DNA of 64,000 nt from JADFWK01 sp035527895 (GCA_035527895.1 DATKZQ010000144.1:1-64000), one strand, 5' to 3'; shown: positions 1 to 8,893, counted from the stretch's first letter. Notes: a model not told the origin generated them from the sequence alone. Program-made: numbers and translations.

Positions 1-1
1 T

Positions 2-211
2 TCAGGTTGGCCGCTGAATATCGTGTTTTTGCATTTTGCTGTACAAGGTACCGCGGGGGATGTGTAGCTCCCTGGCTGCCTGGCTGATATTCCAATCCGT
101 CTCTTCCAAAACCATCCGAACAAGGATGGCCTCTGCTTGTCGGAGAGAACTGTTGAGGAGGCCTAGGCTGATCTCCTCTTTGGATTTCTTTTTCTTGCAG
201 CTATGGGGCAT
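2..211 (-). CDS. Stand-alone Fis-type HTH protein
   Basis: A complete 69-residue protein that is little more than a Fis-type (HTH_8) DNA-binding domain. Residues about 24-69 carry the block AARELHIPRGTLYSKM, typical of the C-terminus of NtrC-family sigma54 activators; there is no receiver or AAA+ domain. The sigma54 activator encoded 350 bp away on the same strand ends with the closely similar AARELDIARGTLYSKM, so the two proteins probably recognise similar sites and this may be a paralogous copy of that domain. The N-terminal ~20 residues are Lys/Ser-rich. The ATG at 211 is preceded by AAGGAG nine bases upstream. A competitor or accessory DNA-binding role is inference. Confidence 0.8.
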   Translation of the reverse strand: MPHSCKKKKSKEEISLGLLNSSLRQAEAILVRMVLEETDWNISQAARELHIPRGTLYSKMQKHDIQRPT

Positions 212-330
212 GGTGAAAAACTCCTTCCAGTTACCACTGGGGGAATTCGAATATCACCGTTTATGCTGTAGAGCACCCTGAATATAAAAACAGTTCAGAA
301 GCATGCTTGGTCATTTATACCAATAGTGAA

Positions 331-345
331 GCAATTTGAGTGCCA
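331..345 (-). promoter_or_regulatory. Sigma54 (-24/-12) promoter
   Basis: Read on the minus strand the sequence is TGGCACTCAAATTGC: the -24 TGGCAC and -12 TTGC boxes with exactly five bases between them, matching the RpoN consensus. Transcription would start near 320 and give a leader of about 110 nt before the small Fis-type gene. Nothing else recognisable lies in the 350-bp gap between the two regulator genes. The neighbouring sigma54 activator is the obvious candidate to drive it (inference). Confidence 0.75.
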
Positions 346-560
346 AATCAGATGGCGGGATTTTCAGGCTGGTTCAAACACCTGGAGTAGCGGGATGCAG
401 GCCTTCATGAAACCCGGTGCGGACAAGCCCTACAGGGGAATCCGGCCTTGTAAGCCTATCCTCATGACATGATCCTATCCTGCTCAACCATGTAGAGAAG
501 CCTTAGAAGAACGATCGTTCCTCCCGAGTAAGTGTTCAGAATCAGTCATAACCGCACTAT

Positions 561-1922
561 TCACTCGGGCCTTTCGATTCCGTATTTCCTCATCTTGCTG
601 TAAAGTGTCCCCCTCGCAATATCCAGCTCCCTGGCCGCCTGTTTCAGGTTCCAGTTGGTATCCTCTAATACCTTGCGGATGAGTGTCTCTTCCGCAAGGG
701 GGAGCGATTTGGAGGGAAGACGGAGTGTAAATTCCCTTAAGCGAGGGGGTCTCTTGATATCTTCAGGCAGGCAATCCGGAGCAATCTCTCTTCCTTTACA
801 GAATACAACGGCCTGCTCAATCACGTGCGAAAGCTCCCTCACGTTTCCGGGCCACTCATAGGCTCTAAAAATGGTATGACTCGCCTTCGAAACTGCCTCT
901 ATGGTCTTGTTGTTTTTTCGAGAATAGATCGACGTGAAATAGGTTGCCAGCAGGGGAATATCCTCTTTTCTCTCTCTGAGGGGTGGCACATGGACCGATG
1001 CTGCCTTTATACGATAGTAAAGGTCTTCACGAATCCTCTTTTCCCTCACTTCCTGGTGGATATCCTTGTTTGTTGCACAAATAATTCTGACATCGGCATG
1101 GATGGTTTTTGTTCCACCCACCCTCTCAAAATTGCCGTCATCAAGAACACGGAGCAGTTTTGCCTGCATCTGGGGCGGCATCTCACCTATCTCATCCAAA
1201 AACAGGGTTCCTCCGTGGGCCAGTTCAAATCTGCCCTTCTTTTGCGCGATCGCAGTGGTAAAAGCGCCTTTCTCGTGGCCGAACAATTCGCTTTCAATGA
1301 GCCCGTCCGGCATTGATGCGCAGTTTATCTTGACATACGGTTTCTTCCTTCGGACGCTCGTATAGTGGATCGCATTGGCAACCAGTTCTTTGCCGGTGCC
1401 GCTTTCTCCGGTTATCAAAACGAGGATGTTTGACTTGGCAACATCTTGAATCCGGTTGTAAACATCGAGCATCTCAGGCGTCTTTCCGATGATGTTCTCA
1501 AACCGGTAGGTTTTTCTTCGATCTTCGTGGGGATAGAAGCTCTTATTCACCAGATGCTTCTGTTCGGCGATCCTTTTGGTAAGGGCAAATAATTCATCGC
1601 GATCTGAACCCTTGAGGATATAATCAAATCCGCCGTGCTCAGATTTCCGTTTTGAAACCTCGGTTTTACCATCGGCACATAACACCACAAAAACCTCAGG
1701 AAATCGTTCTCTCAAATGCTCTGAGAGCTCCAACCCTCCCATACCGGGCATGACCAATTCGGTAAACACCAGGTCAAAATACGTCTGATCAAAGTATCGT
1801 AACGCCTCATTCCCGTCTCTTGCCGTCAGCACATAGGATACTCTGGCTTCGAGGAAATCCTGAAGGTGTTCGCGTTGCGCAGCATTGCTGCTCACAATCA
1901 AGACTTTTAATTCGTCAAGCAT
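561..1922 (-). CDS. Sigma54-dependent activator with degenerate receiver
   Basis: NtrC-family enhancer-binding protein of 453 residues: receiver fold (~5-120), AAA+ domain (~145-385) and Fis-type HTH (~405-453). Walker A GESGTGKE is at 172-179 and Walker B FLDEIGE near 241-247. The receiver lacks its chemistry: the usual acidic pair is SS (11-12), the phosphoacceptor Asp position holds Glu55, and only the conserved Lys (104) remains, so phosphorylation control is unlikely. The sigma54-contact loop reads GAFTTA rather than GAFTGA (Thr223). Start ATG at 1922. It probably acts on the sigma54 promoter upstream of the next minus-strand gene; its signal is not evident from the sequence. Confidence 0.92.
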   Translation of the reverse strand: MLDELKVLIVSSNAAQREHLQDFLEARVSYVLTARDGNEALRYFDQTYFDLVFTELVMPGMGGLELSEHLRERFPEVFVVLCADGKTEVSKRKSEHGGFDYILKGSDRDELFALTKRIAEQKHLVNKSFYPHEDRRKTYRFENIIGKTPEMLDVYNRIQDVAKSNILVLITGESGTGKELVANAIHYTSVRRKKPYVKINCASMPDGLIESELFGHEKGAFTTAIAQKKGRFELAHGGTLFLDEIGEMPPQMQAKLLRVLDDGNFERVGGTKTIHADVRIICATNKDIHQEVREKRIREDLYYRIKAASVHVPPLRERKEDIPLLATYFTSIYSRKNNKTIEAVSKASHTIFRAYEWPGNVRELSHVIEQAVVFCKGREIAPDCLPEDIKRPPRLREFTLRLPSKSLPLAEETLIRKVLEDTNWNLKQAARELDIARGTLYSKMRKYGIERPE

Positions 1923-2454
1923 CGGAGCCCCTATCGGGATTACCGGTTGGGTGCAAACTGCCGGCCCATCCAGCCACGGACCGGTGAAACCCGCTTATTT
2001 ACCGGAAAAGGTATCATGACAGGCACGCCGAGTCAAGCAGTCTGCGAGCTGGGTAACTGAACGGGGATTCTGCTAAACTCTGAAAAACCGCTGAGGAGGA
2101 GGTAGCACGGGATGGTTGTGCGTATACTTGCGGGCGGGACAAAAGCAAAGCGGGAAAAAAAGCGCCGGGTCGGAAAAAATGGTATTGGGGCTTACGCCTT
2201 CCTCGGCGTTGTAAGAGAGAGTCTCCGTTCGCCCAGGCTTCCCTCCGCCTGCTGGGAAAGACCAGGGGTGTCAAGATCTGTGCATAAGAGAGATGGCTCG
2301 ATTCTTGCGTTCCATAAGACATTTATCCGGTGGAATGCCGATCCTTATTTCACTGAGGCAGGCGATTGGTATTTGTGATATGCTTTTCTCGGGCACACCC
2401 TTGCTTGCAACGCGGGCCAGCCGGTGCCGCTCTACAAGCACGTTGCGCAGAATC
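1923..2454. other. Intergenic region, divergent
   Basis: About 530 bp between the sigma54 activator (minus) and the propeptide-like lipoprotein gene (plus). Open frames here are short, lack convincing ribosome-binding sites and resemble nothing I recognise. The region presumably holds the divergent promoters, but no clear sigma70 or sigma54 box was found. Confidence 0.5.
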
Positions 2455-2850
2455 ATGAAGACTATGTTTATTCTTAAATACATCATACTATTGCTGGCAG
2501 TCTTTTCATGTGTACAACCCAATCCGGCCGGCAAAAAGGCCCTAAAGAATGAACCGCAATTAGGCGAAAACACTATAAGGGAAACCGTGCAAATGGAGCC
2601 ATCCCGCGCACAAAGGCGAGACTATGTGCCCGGCCAAGTTCTCGTCAAGTTCAAGGATGGGGTCGATGAGCAGGCCATACAGACTATTCAAGAAGCTATG
2701 TCCCTCAAAACAATTCGGGTCATCCGCAGGCCGAACCTCTATCTAATGAGAATTTCGGATGGCACATCAGTGGAAAGCATAATTGAGCGCTTAATGGCAT
2801 TCCCCGAGGTGTCCTACGCAGAGCCCAATTACCGGGTAACTGTGCACTGA
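2455..2850 (+). CDS. Stand-alone S8 protease propeptide-like lipoprotein
   Basis: A 131-residue exported protein. A hydrophobic N-terminus ends in VFSC, a plausible lipobox-like cleavage site, so it may be lipid-anchored. The rest resembles the N-terminal prodomain of subtilisin-type (S8) proteases: YVPGQVLVKFKDG, then a block ending AEPNY. The next gene, 19 bp downstream, is an S8 protease whose own prodomain has the parallel blocks YVPGELLVKYRP and AEPNYYVH. S8 prodomains act as chaperones and inhibitors, so this may be a trans-acting inhibitor or folding helper for that enzyme (inference). Start chosen at the internal ATG 2455 because only that start exposes the signal sequence. Confidence 0.7.
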   Translation: MKTMFILKYIILLLAVFSCVQPNPAGKKALKNEPQLGENTIRETVQMEPSRAQRRDYVPGQVLVKFKDGVDEQAIQTIQEAMSLKTIRVIRRPNLYLMRISDGTSVESIIERLMAFPEVSYAEPNYRVTVH

Positions 2851-2869
2851 CGAATAGATGTGAACGAAT

Positions 2870-5131
2870 ATGAAAAAACCAGCTCTCTGGCTTTCTGTGG
2901 CTTTCCTTGTTCTTATTTCCCCCCTTTGGGCAGTTGCATCTGCTGGGGAGTTGAAACCATCAAAACCCCGAGGGCCTGCCTATGTGCCCGGCGAACTGCT
3001 GGTGAAATACCGGCCATCTATGGGCGCTGCCGTGGCAGGGTATTATCGCACACACTGGGGCATATCAAATATCCGCACCTTCAAAAGCACCGGGGTTCAG
3101 CACGTTAAGCTGCCCGAAGATATGACCGTGGAGGAGGCTCTGGAGGTCTTCAGAACCGACCCGGATGTCGTATACGCAGAGCCCAACTACTACGTGCACG
3201 CAACAGAGACCCCTGATGATACCTTCTTCAGTCGCCTATGGGCCTTGCACAACACAGGGCAGTTCGTAAACGGCATGAACGGGACTCTTGACGCGGACAT
3301 CGATGCCCCTGAGGCATGGGAGATAACTACCGGCAGCACTGAGGTGATAATCGCTGTAGTTGATTCAGGCGTAGATTACAATCACCCGGATCTTGAGGCC
3401 CATATATGGATCAATCCGGGTGAGATACCGGGAGACGGCGAGGACAATGACAACAATCTGCTCAAGGATGATGTCAGGGGCTGGGACTTTGTCGATATCG
3501 ATAACGACCCCATGGACTCTGACGATCACGGCACTCATGTAGCCGGCACCATTGCCGCTATTGGAAACAACTCCTTGGGTGTAACTGGCGTCTGCTGGAC
3601 GGCCAAGATAATGGCGCTCAGGTTTTTAGATGCCTTTGGGGACGGCACCACTGATAAGGCGATCAGCGCCATTGAGTACGCCAATGACAAGGGGGCACAT
3701 GTCATTAATAACAGCTGGGGAGGCGGGGGATACAGCCAGGCCCTCAAGGAGGCAATCGATGCATCTTCAGCCCTTGTAGTGTGTGCCGCGGGCAACACCG
3801 GCACCAACATCGACATCGCCCCATTCTATCCGGCCAGCTTCACGACCCCCCACATCATCTCAGTGGCTGCAACCGACCAGAACGACAACCGGTCCATTTG
3901 GACGCCGTATGCTTCTTCCAACTACGGTATATCCTCGGTCGATGTTGCCGCACCGGGAACGAACATCTATAGCTGCCGGCCGGCCCGAGAGGACGTTTGG
4001 AGCGATGACTTTGAGGGGGCTTTTGACTGGACGACCGATGGAACAAACAACTTCTGGGGGTTGACGGAAGAGGCCAGCCGCAGCAGCTCTCACTCCCTCA
4101 CCGACAGGCCCGACGCCGATTATCTTCCCGGTACTGAATCTTACGCCCAAACACCGGCCATCGATCTCTCGTCGAAAAGTGGCGCTGTTCTGACTTTTTG
4201 GTTCAAGGGGACCTCACTGAGCGGCGATTACTTTTACGTGCAAGCGTCAAATAATGGCGTCAACTTCGATGAACTGATCTTGGTGATTGACGACCAAGAA
4301 GGCATTTACTGGACCGGCTCACAGTCCACCTTTGCCCTGGCCACCGCCGACTTGGGGGCATACGATGGGAGTAGCACCCTCTACCTCCGGTTCAATTTTT
4401 ACTCCAACGCAGACGGTACTGTAGAGGAGGGCTGGTTTTTCGATGATGTCACCATCACCGCTGCTTCATCAACTTACAATGGAACGGAATATCAGTTTCT
4501 GCAAGGCACCTCCATGGCCGCACCTCACGTGTCGGGCATCGCAGGCCTCATAAAGGCGTTTAACCCCTCCTTGACTCATACGGAGATCAAGTTGGCCATA
4601 GAGAGCAGCGTTGATCCTAAGGCATCTTTGAACGGCTTGGTGGCAACAGGTGGGAGGGTAAACGCATACAACGCCATTACACCGTGCTCGGCCCCAGGCA
4701 ACTTGTCAGCAGGGGCAGCCTCTGCGTACCGGATCAACCTGGGCTGGACCGACAACGCTCACAATGAAATGGGTTTTAGAATCGAACGAAAGGATAGCCC
4801 AACGGGAATTTATAGCCAGATAGCAACCGTTTCTCCAAACGCCACCAGTTACAGCGATACGGGCGTCAGTCCGTCAACCACTTACTCGTATCGCATTCGC
4901 GCCTATAATGCTGCCGGTAACTCGGGCTATTCAAATGAGGACGATGCCACCACTCCCGCTGCCCCTCCCCCATCAGACAGCGGCAACAGCATCTGCTTTA
5001 TCGCTACGGCGGGACATGGGTCTTTCGTAGCAGATCACTTCATCCGTGGAGTCATCCCGGCACTTGTAATCCTGCTCCTTGGCATGGCTGGCATTGGTTT
5101 GGGGATTACCGGCAAGCGTAGGAGAACCTGA
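2870..5131 (+). CDS. Exported subtilisin-like serine protease (S8)
   Basis: A 753-residue exported protease. Order: signal peptide (1-25), prodomain (~36-110), S8 catalytic domain with Asp165 (VVDSGVDYNHPDL), His220 (HGTHVAGT), oxyanion Asn309 and Ser548 (GTSMAAPHVSG). A ~160-residue beta-rich insertion (about 375-533, starting WSDDFEG and resembling MAM or immune-inhibitor-A-like modules) splits the catalytic domain between the Asn and Ser. A fibronectin type III-like domain (~607-697) follows. The C-terminus has a CFI-box (CFIATAGHGS, 709-718), a hydrophobic helix and a Lys/Arg tail, which suggests surface retention. It is transcribed just after the propeptide-like lipoprotein gene. The substrate is unknown. 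Confidence 0.93.
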   Translation: MKKPALWLSVAFLVLISPLWAVASAGELKPSKPRGPAYVPGELLVKYRPSMGAAVAGYYRTHWGISNIRTFKSTGVQHVKLPEDMTVEEALEVFRTDPDVVYAEPNYYVHATETPDDTFFSRLWALHNTGQFVNGMNGTLDADIDAPEAWEITTGSTEVIIAVVDSGVDYNHPDLEAHIWINPGEIPGDGEDNDNNLLKDDVRGWDFVDIDNDPMDSDDHGTHVAGTIAAIGNNSLGVTGVCWTAKIMALRFLDAFGDGTTDKAISAIEYANDKGAHVINNSWGGGGYSQALKEAIDASSALVVCAAGNTGTNIDIAPFYPASFTTPHIISVAATDQNDNRSIWTPYASSNYGISSVDVAAPGTNIYSCRPAREDVWSDDFEGAFDWTTDGTNNFWGLTEEASRSSSHSLTDRPDADYLPGTESYAQTPAIDLSSKSGAVLTFWFKGTSLSGDYFYVQASNNGVNFDELILVIDDQEGIYWTGSQSTFALATADLGAYDGSSTLYLRFNFYSNADGTVEEGWFFDDVTITAASSTYNGTEYQFLQGTSMAAPHVSGIAGLIKAFNPSLTHTEIKLAIESSVDPKASLNGLVATGGRVNAYNAITPCSAPGNLSAGAASAYRINLGWTDNAHNEMGFRIERKDSPTGIYSQIATVSPNATSYSDTGVSPSTTYSYRIRAYNAAGNSGYSNEDDATTPAAPPPSDSGNSICFIATAGHGSFVADHFIRGVIPALVILLLGMAGIGLGITGKRRRT

Positions 5132-5321
5132 CCCCAGGCGTGGCAAAGCAAAACCAGCAACTGAGGGAAAGAAGGGCTTAATCCATTACTCTGACACTCG
5201 TTGCTCTTGACAACAGAATCAGCAACTTATAGATTCACAAGAGGTTTCCGCTATTGTCCTTTCAGTATGCAACCGATTATCTGTAAATCGGAGTAGGCTT
5301 CTTTGAAGTTCTTGGTTAAAG

Positions 5322-5540
5322 GTGGCAAAGCTAACATTCAAATACGATAGGGAAGCAGACATTCTCTATATCAACACTCGAGGCCCTTATCCCGAACAAG
5401 AGTCCGAAGAAGTTGGAGATGATATTATTGCGCGGATCAATCCTTCAACTGGTGAAGTAGAGAATGTCGAAGTCCTTTTCTTCTCAACACGTCTGCTACG
5501 GGACGACCTATTCGAAGTCCCAGTAACCCTTACAAAATAG
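5322..5540 (+). CDS. DUF2283 family protein
   Basis: A 72-residue protein matching the DUF2283 pattern: KFKYD-like start, then ADILYI, then a Gly/Asp-rich middle and a C-terminal hydrophobic strand. Members are small, often lie next to toxin-antitoxin or nucleotidyltransferase genes, and have no assigned biochemical role. The start is GTG at 5322. It is 53 bp upstream of the MNT-type nucleotidyltransferase gene and may be co-transcribed with it. Confidence 0.75.
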   Translation: MAKLTFKYDREADILYINTRGPYPEQESEEVGDDIIARINPSTGEVENVEVLFFSTRLLRDDLFEVPVTLTK

Positions 5541-5593
5541 TAGGATCGACCGCGCACCATTTCGATAGATGAGTTCAGCTCAAAAGGTAAAGC

Positions 5594-5935
5594 GTGAGAA
5601 AGACAGTAAGCGATCAAATAGTGGATGAAATCAAGCGCAGGATTGTTGAAATAGCAAATCCGCGCAGAATCATTCTGTTTGGGTCAGCAGGACGCGGTGA
5701 AATGGGACCAAATAGCGATCTGGACGTCCTTGTCGTGATGCCGCCTGGCGTCCATCGACGCGCTACGGCTCGATCTATTTACCGCAACCTTATTGGTGTC
5801 GGCATTGCTGTAGATATTATTGTGGTAACCGAGCAGGATATAGAACGCTACAAGAATGATATCGGCATGGTAATCCAGCCAGCTCTTGAACAGGGTAGAC
5901 TCATATATGCAAATAGCTTTCCGCTTAGTTCATGA
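5594..5935 (+). CDS. MNT-type nucleotidyltransferase
   Basis: Minimal nucleotidyltransferase of the polymerase-beta superfamily, 113 residues. The signature GSAGRGE (30-36) precedes the metal-binding pair Asp42/Asp44 (SDLDVLVV), and a third acidic residue is Asp74. Such proteins pair with a HEPN RNase partner; in the MntA-HepT type the nucleotidyltransferase adenylylates the HEPN toxin. The last residues (from about 104) differ from the family's usual end and overlap a truncated HEPN frame, as if a deletion fused the end of this gene to the middle of its partner. GTG start at 5594, in the same orientation as the DUF2283 gene. Confidence 0.85.
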   Translation: MRKTVSDQIVDEIKRRIVEIANPRRIILFGSAGRGEMGPNSDLDVLVVMPPGVHRRATARSIYRNLIGVGIAVDIIVVTEQDIERYKNDIGMVIQPALEQGRLIYANSFPLSS

Positions 5936-6161
5936 TATCGCGGAGCTTTTGACTGCCCTGGAACAGCACGGAATTGCGCTGCCGGAAGAGATACGAGCCG
6001 CAGCCGAGTTGACTGAATATGCAGTAGCAGCTCGATATCCAGGCCCGATAGAACCAGTTACTGAACATGAGTACAACGAAGCTGTGCGAATCGCCGAAAA
6101 GGCGGTTGCCTGGGTTGAGGACCTCATTGGGTCCAACACTGAGGGAACCACCGGCAATTGA
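5907..6161 (+). pseudogene. HEPN partner, N-terminally truncated
   Basis: The frame encodes only the C-terminal half of a HEPN-domain protein: FRLVHDIAELL, then LPEEIRAAAELTEYAVAARYPG and a final amphipathic helix. Intact family members are about 125-135 residues and begin with a helix pair carrying the RX4-6H RNase motif; that half is missing and no initiation context suggests a designed shorter protein. The overlap with the end of the nucleotidyltransferase gene (to 5935) marks the probable deletion joint near 5905-5925. A short regulatory protein cannot be ruled out, but it could not be a catalytic HEPN RNase. Confidence 0.7.
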
Positions 6162-6374
6162 CATGGTCGATCTGTCCCATGCCGTATTAGGCCCCTTAAT
6201 ACGAAAGAATCTGCAACTTTTTTTGTTGAATTAATGAAATCCTTATAACGCTTGCCCTTAAGCTCCTCCCTTCTAATCCTTGTCCAATCTACATTTCAGA
6301 AGATACTACGGATTTTTCGTCGTATTTTATGCGTAGTTTTTTAGTCTTGACTTTTGCCGATTTTCTTGGCTAAA

Positions 6375-6529
6375 TCTAATCTCATCACGCAGAAACCACC
6401 GCGGTTCTTCCATTATCAGGTTTTTGTAAACACCGTGGAGATTCGTCATGGTGGGACGCTTACTGGATAATTGCACTAGGCCTTCGTCAGAGAAAACAGC
6501 TGCTGTCTGATCGAAGGCCTTTTGTTTTT
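6375..6529 (+). ncRNA. Candidate structured small RNA
   Basis: A 500-bp gap without a convincing gene ends in a strong intrinsic terminator. Upstream of it, AATCTC..CACG (from 6376) can pair with CGTG.GAGATT (around 6433-6443), giving a second hairpin. A TTGACT box at 6347-6352 could be a -35 element, though no good -10 follows at standard spacing. Together this suggests a short transcript of about 150 nt. It matches no RNA family I recognise. Confidence 0.3.
6478..6529 (+). terminator. Intrinsic terminator
   Basis: AGGCCTTCG at the start pairs with CGAAGGCCT ending at 6520, extended inward by CAGA/TCTG pairing, and is followed at once by TTTGTTTTT. It lies 360 bp after the truncated HEPN frame and 140 bp before the response regulator gene. 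Confidence 0.8.
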
Positions 6530-6669
6530 GTACCTCTACGGACAACTGACAACGGAACAGTGCCCAAGGTACCTATGCCGCTCCTATTGCTTGCTCGATA
6601 ACTCATGCGCTAAGGTCACACCAGCTTGAGCCGGGGGCCGAAAACCATAGCTTTGCAGCAGGCACAGTT

Positions 6670-7602
6670 ATGAAGGCAGACAATCGGATAAGATTGCGTA
6701 TCCTTGCAGTCGATGACGAACAGACAGTGCTGGATCTCTACCGGGATGCCCTTTTTCCTATGGCTGATCAGGGTGGGCCAGGATATGAGTTTGAGGTGAT
6801 GCTCTGCAAACAAGGGAATGAAGCAGTTGAGGCGGTCAGGAAGGCAAAAGAGGAAGAACATCCTTTCGCCCTTATCTTTCTGGATTTAAGATTGCCGCCA
6901 GGGCCTGACGGCATTTGGGCTGGAGAGCAGATCAGGAAGCTTGATCTCTATGCAAATATCGTTATTGTCACGGGGTTCTTCGACGTTGATCCTCGAGATA
7001 TCGCTGCGCGCATCCCGCCGGAAGAAAAGCTCCTATATGTTCAAAAACCACTTTACATACGAGAGATCCGACAATTTGCTGCGTCGCTGGGGGCCAAATG
7101 GCACGCGGAGCAGCTGCTCCTAAAGGCCAAATCGGAACTGGAGGATACAAACGAGCAGTTGCTTGAAATCAACAATGCCCTGTCAGTCCTGGCCAGAAAT
7201 CTTGAAAGAATGCGCACGGAATCCGAAAGGCGGATACTCCAGCGAACAAGGACAATTATCATGCCGATTATCGAAAGGCTTCAACAGGATAAGAACCTGG
7301 AACGGTATAGAACTGATTTTGATTTGCTGCTGCGCTATGTTCAAGATATAACCTCGGATCTGGCCAGTGACATAAAAATAGCCGAATCTCTTTCCGTAAC
7401 CGAGCTGCGTATCGCATCCATGATAAAGAACGGGATGTCAGGCGAAGACATAGCCAGGCACCTCTACATTTCACCTGCCACCGTTAAAACCCACCGGAGA
7501 AATATTCGTAAAAAGCTGAACATACGGAACTCGGCTATCAACCTGAGGGCGTATCTGGAAACCCAATTAGGCAAGGGTTCCCCTCAGCAAGACCGCTTGT
7601 AG
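6670..7602 (+). CDS. Response regulator, REC + coiled coil + LuxR HTH
   Basis: A 310-residue two-component response regulator. The receiver (~8-135) has the acidic pair in AVDDEQ, phosphoacceptor Asp in FLDLRLPPGPDG, and the conserved Lys in VQKPL. A helical segment of about 90 residues, rich in Glu/Leu/Arg and likely coiled coil, connects to a C-terminal LuxR-type HTH (SVTELRIASMIKNGMSGEDI through SPATVKTHRRNIRKKL). Activity is therefore probably controlled by phosphorylation, unlike the degenerate receiver protein at the left edge. No histidine kinase gene is adjacent, so it is an orphan in this window. The ribosome-binding site is weak. Confidence 0.9.
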   Translation: MKADNRIRLRILAVDDEQTVLDLYRDALFPMADQGGPGYEFEVMLCKQGNEAVEAVRKAKEEEHPFALIFLDLRLPPGPDGIWAGEQIRKLDLYANIVIVTGFFDVDPRDIAARIPPEEKLLYVQKPLYIREIRQFAASLGAKWHAEQLLLKAKSELEDTNEQLLEINNALSVLARNLERMRTESERRILQRTRTIIMPIIERLQQDKNLERYRTDFDLLLRYVQDITSDLASDIKIAESLSVTELRIASMIKNGMSGEDIARHLYISPATVKTHRRNIRKKLNIRNSAINLRAYLETQLGKGSPQQDRL

Positions 7603-7897
7603 ACTCCTAGCCCGGATAAACTAAAATTCCCTGGCCCAGAACTGGATTACAAATGACTAAATTCTTTCACGGCGCCTTGGTAGTTTTACCGTCTGAACTT
7701 TCAGGTTCAAAAGCAGTCGCACAGGGAGGGCCGAAGCACCCCAGTTAAACAGAGAAAGGCATTTAATGGGGCAGGCGAAATTCGAGACGCGAAACAAATC
7801 CAAAATAATAGTGCTCGAATGTTCAACACACTGAATTTAGGTCACATGTGATATCCCTGATTGTACGTTTACTTTTGGTCATTTGAACTTGATAATT

Positions 7898-8050
7898 CCC
7901 TGCAGCTTGCTGCAGGGTTACAACATAGTTCCTCCCCCTTGATGGGGGAGGTTAGGTGGGGGTGATAAAATGTTTGGTCACCCTCCCCTTTATTCCCTCC
8001 CATTAAGGGAGGGGACTTTGACATTGGATACCCTGCAGCTTGCTGCAGGG
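7898..8050. repeat. Two REP-like palindromes
   Basis: The 20-bp palindrome CCCTGCAGCTTGCTGCAGGG occurs at 7898-7917 and again at 8031-8050. Between the copies lie two G/C-rich inverted repeats (TCCTCCCCCTTGATGGGGGAGG near 7929, and CTCCC..GGGAG near 8006). The arrangement resembles a small REP/BIME-type intergenic element. The rest of the 920-bp gap (7603-8524) holds no gene I can support. Confidence 0.6.
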
Positions 8051-8524
8051 TGGTTCATTTTTGAAAATTGTAAATTTATCTCGGGCCGCGAGGTCGGCCG
8101 AACACAGTGTGGTCGTTATGGCATTTCGCAACTGTAGTGAACATCCTTCTGCCCTGCAATCCAGGTCTGGGCCAGGGATTTCGACCTGCCCGCCACCTGT
8201 GTGCTCGTGTCGTGCAATAGCACCTGTTTCGCACTGGCCTGTCCGATATCCCTTACAGTTATTGTATAGCTCAGGCCAGGCAGGCGGGTATTCGGATTTC
8301 GGATTTAACATTCCGATTTTCATAGGATTTTCTACATATCAAAATACTCTCTGCAAGAAACCACGGATCGTAGTTCTTAAGGGACTATGTGGAGCAGGGG
8401 GTATCTCACCTACCCATTCCATACCCCCTAAAATCACCCTTGCCCATTTCGGAAATAGAAAATAAGGTATAAAAGTCGCACATTCTTTATTGATCACCAA
8501 CCTCCTACCCTAAAACGGGGAACC

Positions 8525-8893
8525 ATGAACCCCGAACGCAGAAAAACGGTGCGATTCCTTCCGCGAGATGAAACATATGTTGCCTTACGACCGGACTTCA
8601 CTAAATTGGGTAGGCTAACCAATATCAGCAAGGGAGGTCTCGCCTTTCAGTATATTGCCCCTAAAGGAGAAAGCCGAGGTTCGACTCATCTAGATCTATT
8701 TACGGGCAATAACGGTTTTTATCTATCCAGGCTCCCATGCAGGGTCATCTATGATAACAGATTGCTCGAAGACAACACATCGTCTACCTCTCTGGAGCGC
8801 AGGCGTTGCGGTCTGGAGTTCGGGGAGGCAACAGAGGTGCAGGCCGCACAATTGGAATTGTACCTCGCAAACCATGTAGCAGGGGAGGTGTAA
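8525..8893 (+). CDS. PilZ domain protein
   Basis: A 122-residue single-domain PilZ protein, a cyclic-di-GMP receptor family. The N-terminal RxxxR motif is in RRKTVR (5-10) and the second ligand motif is NISKGG, fitting (D/N)xSxxG; a later RRCGLEF strand completes the barrel. There is no attached output domain, so it probably works through a protein partner. The gene lies about 25 bp upstream of a GEMM-type riboswitch and 450 bp upstream of a very large exported protein gene, so two cyclic-di-GMP-responsive elements sit together. Start ATG at 8525. Confidence 0.85.
   Translation: MNPERRKTVRFLPRDETYVALRPDFTKLGRLTNISKGGLAFQYIAPKGESRGSTHLDLFTGNNGFYLSRLPCRVIYDNRLLEDNTSSTSLERRRCGLEFGEATEVQAAQLELYLANHVAGEV

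Noticed and set aside
8040..8465. 141-codon plus-strand frame upstream of the PilZ gene
   Set aside because: Odd composition, starts inside a REP-like palindrome, no recognisable domain.
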